Made by a program: the position numbers and the translations under genes. The notes beneath the pieces are model-generated. The model did no database searches and was not told where the DNA came from. It saw nothing but the letters and a program-made list of their open reading frames with translations. A stretch of 64,000 nucleotides of DNA, from positions 2,753,001 to 2,817,000 of the forward strand of contig NC_087114.1 in NCBI RefSeq assembly GCF_963855985.1. Reading direction: 5' to 3'. This document shows, piece by piece, positions 53,531 to 63,259 of this stretch. Within the stretch, counting starts at the first letter, position 1. Each line of letters begins with the position of its first letter. Source of the DNA: Ostrinia nubilalis (lineage: Eukaryota > Arthropoda > Insecta > Lepidoptera > Crambidae).

Positions 53531-53602
53531 TGTTGCAGCCCATGGGTGCTTGATATTTATCCGCGCAAATACACGCCAGTTTGCGATCACTGCTATTACC
53601 AG
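53530..53602 (+). other. Rbcn-3B: WDR7 non-coding first exon (5' UTR)
   Basis: The sequence up to a CCAG/GTAAGT donor at 53602/53603 is the best candidate 5' UTR exon. The next acceptor is at 54929, five bases before the ATG. The 5' boundary is a guess. Confidence 0.5.
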
Positions 53603-54552
53603 GTAAGTAATAAATTGATTTGTCCCTGACTACGTAAATAGGTAATGATTCTAGCTCTTATCATTTTGTTACACAAACAATACTGCTTCACGCCTTATTT
53701 ATTTACTATTGTGAACTATTACTTAACTCTCGCCTACTTCTAAGATCATTCTAATTAGGTAGGTAGCATGTTATTCCCTTTAAACGTTCGGGTATGGAAA
53801 AAAAAGGAAAAAACATTAGAAAACTGCTATCGTAGATTATATCAGTCAGTAACACAGTATTTACTTAATTAGAAAATCGTAACATCATCCTATCGTCAGT
53901 TATTTTAGGGCGTAGTTTTGTAAGCAATTTATACCCACCCTAATAAAAAAATCCATCTACCCTTTTTTAATGTCTTGTTGGATTGGGTTTGTTTTTGAGT
54001 ACTATATTCAAGTACGTACCACCGGCCGTTTGAAAAAAAAATTGCGCAATCAATACCTGCTTCTGTTTTGATGCAATCAAAGTAAATTTCCCATTTTAGG
54101 TGGTGGTTTTAGGTTTTTTTAAAAAAAAAAGGGGAAGAGACTGCAGCATTATCTAAAAAATTACTGAAGCGGACTAAAGTATGTGTCTCCTTAAACACTT
54201 GTCAAAAATCTATGACTATGACTTGACATTGGCAGAATCACCGCGGCAATAAATCCGCGGGATAGTCCCAAAAAAAAACCCATCTATCCTTAATTTTGAA
54301 CTCTTATTTTCCTGCTTTACCAAATCTTACATTATTATTGCTCATGCATGGGCAGCTGCCCATTGCTACCCCCTGCCACTTTGAATCATTCATTTATAGA
54401 GTATAGACCAGAGCATTTGCTTGTAACAGAACAACGAGCTGCTCTATGAAATATCTAGTGTATCACCCTTTCACGAACCAACATCATACTTTTTACCTGT
54501 AATATACTATTCGCAAGTACGTTACATTACATAGAAATGCTTGGGAAAATGC

Positions 54553-54772
54553 TCTATAATCTGGTCTGCGAGCACGTAGAATTTTGTCCAATGACCCCAA
54601 GCTACCCATCCTTATCGCTCGCGCGTAATTTTGTTGCTGTCGCGTTTGCGCACTCACTGCGGGCGCCCGTCGCACAGTCGCGACAGCAATATAAGTACGC
54701 GAGAGCGATAAGGATGGGTAGCTTGGGGTCATTAGACAAAATTCTACGTGCTCACAGACCGGGCTTTAGTCT
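54553..54772. mobile_element. Fold-back MITE, family 1, copy 6
   Basis: In the WDR7 5' UTR intron, 160 bp upstream of the coding exon. Same arms. Confidence 0.85.
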
Positions 54773-54934
54773 ATACTCACCTTAATAGGACTACCATCAA
54801 GACATTAATCCTTCAAGGCCCGCGAATCTAGACACAATAGATAATCAATTGTTATGACATTAATTAATGCCGTCTGGAACTCAAGCGGTTAAACTAATCA
54901 TACTCTTATGCATCTTTCCTCATCCACAGACAAA

Positions 54935-55168
54935 ATGCCAGGCACAAATCTCATAGTGCCGGTAGTGCTATGGGGCAAGCATGCTCCTACCCACTGCATT
55001 TCCTCCATCTACCTGTCCCGCGACCAGAAGACACTCGTAACCGGCTGCTATGACGGCCAGATCTGTATCTGGCAGGTGCACCCGGAGACGTTGAAAATGA
55101 CACCTAGGTGTTTGCTGGTCGGGCACACCGCTCCGGTTACGTGTTTGTCCAGAGCTTCGATTATACAG
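54935..55168 (+). CDS. Rbcn-3B: WDR7 coding exon 1
   Basis: Exon begins at 54930 after TTTCCTCATCCACAG, with ATG at 54935. It encodes 78 codons, including TGCYDGQICIWQ and LLVGHTAPVTCLS, a WD blade. The donor is GTTTGT. Confidence 0.94.
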
Positions 55169-58100
55169 GTTTGTGTTATTGATTGTGACTTCTAATCATT
55201 AGTTAAAGACTAATGAACTCCCAATAAACTGGTTGTGGCTTGTGTAATGTGTACAGTATACAGCAGTGGTTCTTAACCTTTAAGTCACGAGGGACCATTT
55301 TACCAAATTTCTGTCTGGACCACTTTTTTTTTTCATAATCCATTGAAAGGGGAGGTCGATTTCTCGCCCACTGTGCGCCGTTTGCGTTGTGTTGACTCGA
55401 CTCATCACGTCACGTCACTTGTTTATTACGATGTCTTCGCCACTAGGAATGCCTCCAGGGACCACCAGTGGTCCGCGGACCACCGGTTAAGAACCACTGG
55501 TATACAGAAATAAACAATAGTGTGTTGTTTAATCAACAGCACATCAGACTACATATTTTTGTTGCAAACTTGCATTTACGCCTAGTATACAGGGTGTCAC
55601 ATAAACATAGGAGTTAAATCTATAAGCATTAGTGTTCTCTAAACCAGACAGCTGCTGTTACACCCTTCATGGGACACTCTGTATAAGATTTCACAGTGTG
55701 ACGTCGCTGTACTATAAATTATTTGTTTTTTACTTATAAAACATATTATCTAATGCTAATCTTTAATGTTTTCCAGGATAACAACTTCATCGTGAGCTCT
55801 TCGGAAGCCGGTGAGATGTGCACTTGGGATCTGGTCGATGGGAAGTGTAGAGAGAGTGTTAAACTGACTCAAGTACACACTAATATTCAGGTAAGGAATA
55901 CATTGAATAATTAGTGCATGTTAAAAAAAAAATTCAGGGTCAGAAATGCGATTCAGTCGCGATGCAGCATGTCCCAATCGCAAAATCTACCTTTATACAC
56001 ATGCATTACTAAAAGCACCGACACAATCGCCATGCAGTCGTGCGACTGTTGAACGCGCGTTTGTATCGCTGCAAAGAACCTCCTTCTTTTGTTGAAGTCG
56101 GTTAAAAAAGTCGCATGTGTAAGCTTAGCTTGGGGAGCTTACACATGGCGACGCTATGAGTGCCTTTTTTCCTGTGAATGATGATTTCGGCACGCGTGCG
56201 GAATTAATCCTCATGTTTGCTGTCCGCATTTCATTATTTCATACATCTTTTTCTTATTACGCGGGCTACACGCATGCGTAATGCGGATTGGCTGCGGGCA
56301 CACAATACGAAATCTTTACAACGACAACGTACGTGGAACACAGGGAAAAGGCACTAAGTTTATTATAGAAGAGATTACATAAGATATTTAACATACAGGG
56401 TGTCCCAAAATTAGCACGTCACACTGACACTGGAGGTAGCTGAGTCTAAGACGCATCGAACAAGCTTAATATGTCCATAGAAAAGTTTCCTAAGTTTTAA
56501 GATATGACCAATTTTATTTATTCATTTCCATAGCAAAGTTTTATGAGTTTTGAAATATGACTCATATTAGTTATTTTTAAAAATGGACTTTATATACTTG
56601 TTATGCGTATGCGTCTTAAGCTCATTTACGTGTGACGTGCAAACGCGCTGTATATTTTATATTTTTCCTCCCCAGGCTTACCACATGTGCAATAGTGATG
56701 ACCTCAGGCTCTTCTGCAATGGATATTATGCGGAGATACTTATCATGGATCCATTTTCACTGGAGATTCTCTTCTCGCTCAGCTCCAAAATGAATCCTGA
56801 TTGGATATCTGCATTGCATGTAAGTTTTTTATCCTACTATCCTACTAATATTATAAATGCGAAAGTTTGTGTGGATGTCTGGATGTTTGTTACTCTTTCA
56901 CGCAAAAACTACTGAACGGATTTTGATGAAACTTTACAGTGTTATTCTTTATAACCCAGAATAACGTATAGGCTATAATTTATGACGATATGTGACAAAC
57001 TAAATTTCACGCGGGTGAAGCCGCGGGCAAAAGCTAGTCTAAAATAATATTTACTTTTCGAAAAAAAATATGTATATGAAAATGCAGAGATGCAGAGATT
57101 TTCTGGGGGCACGGCAGTGCCCCCACCAAGTCGAGCAAAAAAGCGGCACGGCCGTACCATCCTTTTCTCGAAGCAATTCAGGCCATTTTCGACTGCCTGT
57201 AACTTCGTTGTGGATGAAACTAGAAGGCTGAATTTTCATTAGCTATGCAGGCATTGTGAAGACACGGTATATTTAAAATTTCATTCAATTTGAACCAGTA
57301 GTTTAAGAATTATAACGGGTCAAAGTTACTTAATTTTGTCACTCACTGACTCACTGACTCACCGATCATCAAAACTCTAAAGCACTTCTAGCAGACCTAG
57401 AAGCTTCAAATTTGGAATATAAGTAGTGTTTGGTGTATGAATCAAGGAAAAACTAAAATATTTGGGGGCACGGTAGTGCAACCGCCAAGTCGAGTAAAAT
57501 TTTTCAATTTCGGTCCAGTTTTCTAGATACATAACTGCTGTCTACAAAATACAAAAAGAAATGAGATCCCATCAAAAACAATACTTGTCAAAAAAACCAA
57601 GTCTCGCAACTAGAGATGAAACGGATAGTTGTTTGGCCGGATACCGGATATCCGGCCGAATTTATATATTTCGAAATTCGAATCCGTCCGAATATAATGT
57701 CCGATTTTGCCACTTGTCTAGGGGGCAGAACAATTCGGGCGGTTTTGGTTGCCATCGTGAGTGTGTCTTTGAATAGCGAAAATTAAATTAGTTTACTTGC
57801 TGCGTAATCTGACTGAACTGCATCATGTCATCAGACCACCAGTGAAAAAAGATCGCCTATTTTATTTGGCAATTTTTCGACATTATTAACAGATATTTAC
57901 TATTTATGCATTCGTCATTAGAGTGAATAGCCCAGAAAAATAAATTGGTTTTTTGAAAGGCCTTAATTTAATATGGCTTTTTTGTAACTTTTTGGACTTT
58001 AATTATAAGCCGTCATTATTATAAGCAATTTTATTATTATTTACCTCGAAGATTAATGTATTTCATTTTATTAGGAAATTGTCGTAGTTTTTTAATATCC

Positions 58101-61100
58101 GGTATCCGGCCGGATAGTGAGTTACTATCCGGTATCCGGCAGGATAGTAATTTTAGGCCGGATATCCGGCCTACCGGATAGTTACCGGATATCCGTTTCA
58201 TCTCTACTCGCAACTCAGTTGTTCTACGGTAAAAAGTTGTGAGATCCATGTAATACCAAGTCCAGGCCAGGAAATCTTTAACGTTTTACATAAATATATT
58301 GACTTGGCCATCGCACTAAATAATTTAATTTACACGTGTTTTCATGGTCATGGACTTGGTTTTTTTGACAAGTATTGTTTTTGATGGGTTCAACTTTCTG
58401 TAACTCCTGTGTAGCCAAGATCTACTGTTATGTATGTTACAGTAAAAACTCATAATCAGTCCAAACCCTTTTAACTGCAAAAATCTGACAAAAGTGGTAA
58501 CTAATGCCCCTGATTATTATCACTTTTAACTGATTTTTCCAGTCAAAAGTGGTCCGTGGCGTTAGTCAAAAAATTATAATAAAAATAAACTTTTTTAAAA
58601 ACAAGCTTTTATTCTGAATTTCGAAAGTTTGTATCGCGCATGGAATTTATTCCTCTTTTTCTCTGTTTGCGCTACAAGCTTTCGAAATTCAGAATAAAAG
58701 CTTGTTTTTAAAAAAGTTTATTTTTATTATAATTTTATTTTACACTTTTTAGTTATATCTTAATCTCAGGACCCTGGACATTATCTAATACTAAAGTGCT
58801 CGAAAAGACAAATCCAACGAACCCAAACTCGATGAGTTTCCGCCGTTTTGTTTAGGAGTTCCTATGGCCACCTCCCGACTCCATCATCAGACCAGCTCAA
58901 TGGTACCATAATATTGCATTGTCATCGTACTTACATAAGTATACCAAATTTCAGCTCAATCGGTTGAGGAGAACTGGTCTTAAATTCAGTTGCAAGATTT
59001 GTCCCACACATACTAACAAGTGAAGTCAATATAAAGCTTGTAAAAAGCTTGTAAAAATCAAAATCACTTTTGACCGCACAAAATCGTGGTAGGGTTAATA
59101 CTGGGACGTGTAAAAGTGCTTTTTAAAAGCCTACTTGCAAAATAAAATGAGTTTATGACCCTCTCAATTTGATCTGTATTCTTGATCTATGTTTTTCATT
59201 TCAGGTTTTACGCCCATCATCTCGTAAAGACGACGTCGTTCTCGCTATATCCATTACTGGGACTGTTAAGGTATGCCCTTTTAATGTTTCTACACTCGAC
59301 ATCAAATAAATTGCACCACCCGCGACAAGCATTTTCAAACGTATGCATCCCTACTTCCCACCAATATTGGCACCATTTAAAAGCCTAGTTCTAAACTTCA
59401 TTTTATTAAAGGAAAGGTTTTTACCCCAAAAATGTGTCTTTACAAGGATCCAGAGTCACTTCTTCAAAAAATAGCCATTTTTTATGACTATAAAACTGTT
59501 AAGTTGGGATTAATCGCTATCCATCTGTTAAAGAGGACACGTGTGATCATTATTTGGTTTTATAACCATAAAATTTGGTCTAATTGATCCCAGATGTGAG
59601 CCCAAAGTGAGGTCTTTTTTCAAGTCACATTTATGGTATATGTTAATCATTTATGAAGAAATTAAATGTGTTTTTCTTTAAGGATATTTATTGGGCTTTC
59701 AAATAACACCAATATTGTTGGGGCACCATGATTGTGTCAGAAGAAAATCTTTAAAGTTCGCGTCGAGGGTGGTGCGGTTTATTTGCTGTCGAGTCTATTT
59801 TATGTGTTGTCACTCACAATGTGTATGAATTTTTAATACCTAATACTCTACCAATTTTCAAACTCAGCGGCAAAATAGTCGCCCGGCAAGCAATAGGCTT
59901 TTGGTTCTACTATTATTACATAAACTAATTGATAATTTCAGGTAAAAAAAAGCAACAGTCACTGTTATTATTACCGTTGTTTTTTCAACATTCTTCTTCT
60001 CAATTCTATCCACCCGTTTCTTTTTTTCAAAATGTACTGTTCACTGTATACGGTGGACAATATTTACGATACGGAACTCAAGTCGGTCTTTTCAACATCT
60101 TTTAATTCCAAAACGGGGTCTCAACGAGTTTTCTCTTTAATTGTAATAGAACGCGTATCTTCACCTTAAAGGCCGGCAACGCACCTGTAACGCCCCTGGG
60201 TGTCTATGGGCGACGGTAATCACTTACCATCAGGTGATCCGTCTGCTCGTTTGCCTCCTGAAAAAAACGCAAAATTTTATAGGTTAAACGCTATTATCTG
60301 TGTCAGTGCACGAGGTATGAGAGCGGATGATGTATTTTTAAGACTTTAAGAGTAGGCGCACACCGTTGATTTTTCGGCGGCCGATAGTTTAGTCGGGCAG
60401 TTGATCAGTATGGGCATGTATGGGAGTGCGCACACTACGCCGATTCGATTTGGCCGATTCTTCATACAATTTAAAATCGGGCACAACTATCGGCCAACTA
60501 AAAATCAACGGTGTGCGCCTACTCTAAATGTCTGCTAGATTTTAGATTTGTATGCTCTCTTATGTTATAACATTGTCAATGTCACCCCTCCCGTGCCGCT
60601 CCTATACCTCAGGCACTACTGAGTTATGCGTTAGACCTTACGTTATAATACCTTATTATATCTCTCCAGGTCTGGTCACTCCTAGGCCACGAGAACAAGC
60701 AGTCGGAGCCGATATACGAGAACGAGTCGAAGCAGATCCGTTGCCTCAACGCTTTGTCTCTTAACTGCTGCGCATACAACCAAAGGACCGTGCTAATCGT
60801 GTGCGCCAAGTATTGTCAGATATACGACGCAGGTTAGTAACTTTTCATCCATCCCTTTTTTTCCCTTTTCCCTTTTCTCCTTTTCCCCCTTTTTCTCCTT
60901 CCCCTTTTCCCCTTTCTCCCCTTTTCCCCTTTCCCCTTTCCCTTTTCTCCCCTTTTTCTCCTTCCCCTTTTCCCCTTTCTCCCCTACCCCCTTTTCCCCT
61001 TTCTCCCCTTTCCCCTTCCCCTTTTCTCCCCTTCCCACCCTCCGTATACGAGAACGAGTCGAAGCAGATACGCTGCCTCAACGCTTTGTCTCTTAACTGC

Positions 61101-62879
61101 TGCGCGTACAACCAAAGAACTGTGCTAATCGTGTGCGCCAAGTATTGTCAGATATACGACGCAGGTTAGTGTTTCTACCTCTTACCTTTCCGGTTTTTTC
61201 CTTTTCCCTTTCCTCCCCTTTCCCCTTTCTCCCCTTCCCCTTTTTCCCTTTCTCCCCTTCCCCTTTTCCCCTTTCTCCCCTTTCCTCTTATCCCCTGTCT
61301 CCCCTTTCCCCTTTTCCTTCCATTTAATCTTTATCCCCTTCCCCTGTTCCCCATCCCTTTTCTCCCCTTCCCCCTTTCACCGCTTCCCCTTGCCAATCCC
61401 CGCCTTTCTCCCCTTCCCCTTTTTCCCTTTCTCCCCTACCCCTTTTCCCCTTTCTCCCCTTTTCCCCTTTCTCCCCTTTCCCCTTCCCCTTTTCCCTTTT
61501 CTCCCCTTCCCCCTTTTCCCCTTTCTGCCCTACCCCCTTTTCCCCTTTCTCCCCTTTTCCCCTTTTATCCCCTTCCCCTTTTTCCTCTATTTCATCTTTC
61601 TCCCCTTCAATATTTCTCCCCTTCCCACCCTCCACATACGAGAACGAGTCGAAGCAGATCCGCTGCCTCAACGCTTTGTCTCTTAACTGCTGCGCGTACA
61701 ACCAAAGAACTGTGCTAATCGTGTGCGCCAAGTATTGTCAGATATACGACGCAGGTTAGTAACTTTTCATCCATCCCTTTTTCTCCCCTTCCCCTTTTCT
61801 CCCCTTCCCCCTTTTCCCCCTTCCCCCTTTCCCCTTTCTCCCCTACCCCCTTTTCCCCTTTTATCCCCTTCCCCTTTTTCTTCCATTTCATCTTTCTCCC
61901 CTTCCCTTTTCTCCCCTTCCCACCCTCCATATACGAGAACGAGTCGAAGCAGATCCGCTGCCTCAACGCTCTGTCGCTGAACTGCTGCGCGTACAACCAA
62001 AGGACCGTGCTGATCGTGTGCGCCAAGTATTGTCAGATATACGACGCAGGTTAGTAAAAATACTTCCCCTTACCTTTTCTTTCTTTGCCGTTTCTTCCCC
62101 TTCCCCTTTTTCCCTTTCTCCCCTTCCGCCCTTTCCCCTCTCACACCTTCCCCCTTTTCCCCTTTCTCCCCTTCCCCTTTTCCCCTTTCTCCCCGTTCCC
62201 CTTCCCCTTTTTCTTCCATTTCATCTTTCTCCCCTTCCCCCTTTCACCGCTTCCCCTTGCCAATCCGCGTCTTTCTCCCCTTACCCTTTTTTCCTTCCCT
62301 TTTTCTCCCCTTGCCAATCCGCGGCTTTCTCCCCTTCCCTTTTTCTCCCCTTCCCACCCTCCATATACGAGAACGAAGGAGATCCGCTGCCTCAACGCTC
62401 TGTCGTTGAACTGCTGCGCGTACAACCAAAGGACCGTGCTGATCGTGTGCGCCAAGTATTGCCAGATATACGACGCAGGTTAGTGTTTCCCCTTTTCTCC
62501 TTCCCTTTTCTCCTTCCCTTTTCTCCCCTCTTATTGTAACCCGCACATTTACCTCTCTTACTATCGCTCAACTGCCGCGCAATAACTAAATGTAAGTGTT
62601 GCTCGAACTTGCGAGAACCAGTCAAAGCGGATCCGCTGCCTTTTGTTTTTTTTCTTCATTTTTGTGTAGCGGTGAGTCCCCAAAGATGATTATTTATATA
62701 GTATATTTTTTAAGATAACAAATAGACCACCTATTTTTCTTTCCAGGCGATTTCTCAGTCCTCTGCTCGATACAAGCGCCCCAAGGCGAGCGTTGGATGT
62801 CAGGGGACTTCCTAGCACCGGACCGGATCCTCGTATGGTCCACAGAAGGCAAGGGATATTTGTACAAACTGCCCGCCAA
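54935..62879 (+). CDS. Rbcn-3B: WDR7 / Rabconnectin-3 beta, 5' part (six coding exons, continues off the window)
   Basis: WD-repeat partner of DMXL (Rabconnectin-3 alpha), which promotes V-ATPase assembly and vesicle acidification. Coding exons 54935-55168, 55777-55890, 56676-56819, 59205-59270, 60670-60832 and 62747-62879 join in frame to about 284 residues. The start reads MPGTNLIVPVVLWGKHAPTH, and diagnostic stretches include TGCYDGQICIWQ, SSEAGEMCTWDLVDGKC, NPDWISALHV and YCQIYDAGDFSVLC, which match the start of WDR7 proteins. The WD-type GH...IW/TW patterns give the first blades of the N-terminal propeller. The ATG lies 5 nt into the second exon and a non-coding exon precedes it. The last exon in view ends with a GTAAGT donor, so most of the gene lies to the right. 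Intron 6 carries repeated copies of the end of the preceding exon. Confidence 0.94.
55264..55499. mobile_element. hAT MITE with 8-bp target duplication
   Basis: CAGTGGTTCTTAACC and GGTTAAGAACCACTG exact inverted ends. GTATACAG at 55256-55263 and 55500-55507. In WDR7 intron 2 (between coding exons 1 and 2). Confidence 0.9.
55777..55890 (+). CDS. Rbcn-3B: WDR7 coding exon 2
   Basis: 38 codons, DNNFIVSSSEAGEMCTWDLV to HTNIQ, a WD blade ending in TWDL. Acceptor TTTTCCAG, donor GTAAGG. Confidence 0.95.
56676..56819 (+). CDS. Rbcn-3B: WDR7 coding exon 3
   Basis: 48 codons, AYHMCNSDDLRLFCNGYYAE to NPDWISALH, followed by GTAAGT. A Helitron begins about 20 bp past the donor. Confidence 0.95.
56840..57037 (+). 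mobile_element. Non-autonomous Helitron next to WDR7 exon donor
   Basis: TCCTACTAATATTATAAATG to GCGGGTGAAGCCGCGGGC and CTAG. Starts 20 bp after the exon-3 end. Confidence 0.8.
57565..58387. mobile_element. Palindromic element interrupted by a hAT MITE
   Basis: CATCAAAAACAATACTTGTC and its inverse at 58360-58387 bracket the hAT MITE. The upstream 57040-57560 is another interspersed repeat with GGCACGGCAGTGCCCCCACC. Confidence 0.65.
57611..58206. mobile_element. hAT MITE with 8-bp target duplication (596 bp)
   Basis: TAGAGATGAAACGGATA ends and CCGGATATCCGG-type subterminal repeats. CTCGCAAC duplicated at 57603-57610 and 58207-58214. Inserted inside another palindromic element (57565-58387). 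Confidence 0.85.
58566..58732. repeat. Fold-back repeat
   Basis: AAATTATAATAAAAATAAAC opens and its inverse closes, with AAGCTTTTATTCTGAATTTC in both arms. Arms about 65 bp. Confidence 0.8.
59205..59270 (+). CDS. Rbcn-3B: WDR7 coding exon 4
   Basis: 22 codons, VLRPSSRKDDVVLAISITGT and VK, between TTTCAG and GTATGC. It ends exactly on a codon boundary, so in principle any phase-0 exon could follow. Confidence 0.92.
60349..60526. mobile_element. Fold-back MITE, family 2, copy 3
   Basis: AGAGTAGGCGCACACCG to GTGCGCCTACTCT. In the WDR7 intron 140 bp before the repeated exon. Confidence 0.85.
60670..60832 (+). CDS. Rbcn-3B: WDR7 coding exon 5 (the repeated exon; called exon 6 if the 5' UTR exon is counted)
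   Basis: 163 nt, VWSLLGHENKQSEPIYE then NESKQIRCLNALSLNCCAY and NQRTVLIVCAKYCQIYDAG. Acceptor ATCTCTCCAG, donor GTTAGT. It completes the WD motif begun in the previous exon (TVK-VWSL). The last 112 nt are repeated four times downstream. Confidence 0.95.
61053..61164 (+). repeat. Exon copy B (WDR7 112-nt exon end plus donor)
   Basis: Matches 60721-60832 with five differences (ATC to ATA, CGT to CGC, GCA to GCG, AGG to AGA, ACC to ACT), all silent. The GTTAGT donor is retained. Preceded by more than 200 nt of C/T tract without an AG, so the first AG is the one just before AACGAG. Confidence 0.95.
61643..61754 (+). repeat. Exon copy C (WDR7 112-nt exon end plus donor)
   Basis: Four silent differences from the functional exon (CGC, GCG, AGA, ACT) and no replacement. 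GTTAGT donor retained. The preceding C/T tract is about 470 nt. Confidence 0.95.
61938..62049 (+). repeat. Exon copy D (WDR7 112-nt exon end plus donor)
   Basis: Six codons differ from the functional exon (CGC, CTG, TCG, CTG, GCG, CTG), all silent. GTTAGT donor retained. It shares most changes with copy E. Confidence 0.95.
62372..62478 (+). repeat. Exon copy E (107 nt, frame-shifted)
   Basis: Seven codons differ silently. A 5-nt deletion near its start (after AACGA) breaks the frame. GTTAGT donor retained. Confidence 0.93.
62555..62645 (+). repeat. Decayed remnants of further exon copies
   Basis: TATCGCTCAACTGCCGCGCA near 62563 resembles the middle of the exon copy, and GAGAACCAGTCAAAGCGGAT near 62610 resembles its start. 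Both carry replacement changes and lack the donor. Confidence 0.7.
62747..62879 (+). CDS. Rbcn-3B: WDR7 coding exon 6
   Basis: 133 nt, (G)DFSVLCSIQAPQGERWMSGD to YLYKLPA, between TTTCTTTCCAG and GTAAGT. It takes up the one base left by the repeated exon to give DAGDFS. Last exon visible. Confidence 0.94.
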
Positions 62880-62918
62880 GTAAGTGAAATGTATTCTTGT
62901 CACTATTTAGAATACGTA

Positions 62919-63252
62919 TAGATGACCCACGCTGAACTGTCCCACCAAACTCAATGACAGGGGGGCGCCACTATAGTTCAACTATGTGGTTTCCAACATG
63001 GCAAAAATTGGAACCAGCGATCCGGTATTGACGGTGGCGCCCCGCTGTCAATGTCATGGCTAAGACAGTTCAGTTTAATGGAACTATAGATGACCCACGC
63101 TGAACTGTCCCACCAAACTCAATGACAGGGGGGCGCTACCATCGTTCAACTTTATGGTTTCCAACATGGCAAAAATCGGAACCAGCGATTCGGTATTGAC
63201 GGTGGCGCCCCAGTGTCAATGTCATGGATAGGACAGTTCAGTATTTTGGAAC
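62919..63252 (+). repeat. Two tandem copies of a 167-bp element
   Basis: ATAGATGACCCACGCTGAAC begins each copy. Inside each, GGTGGCGCCCC and the GGGGCGCCACTA-type start form an inverted pair, so the unit is itself MITE-like. Confidence 0.85.
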
Positions 63253-63259
63253 TATATAT

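Larger units (their letters stand above)
60833..62540 (+). repeat. Polypyrimidine intron array between exon copies
   Basis: C4T4-type imperfect repeat (CCCCTTTTCCCCTTTCTCC and variants) filling the spaces between exon copies. Nearly pure C/T on the plus strand. Any open frames here are translations of the tract, not genes. Confidence 0.95.

Noticed and set aside
60801..62539. Plus-strand Pro/Phe/Ser-rich frames starting MRQVLSDIRRRL
   Set aside because: Out-of-frame readings of the WDR7 exon copies running into the C/T tract.
60793..62546. Long minus-strand frames rich in Lys/Gly/Glu (GKGEKGEKG)
   Set aside because: They are translations of the polypyrimidine tract with pieces of antisense exon copy. 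No collagen-like or host gene.
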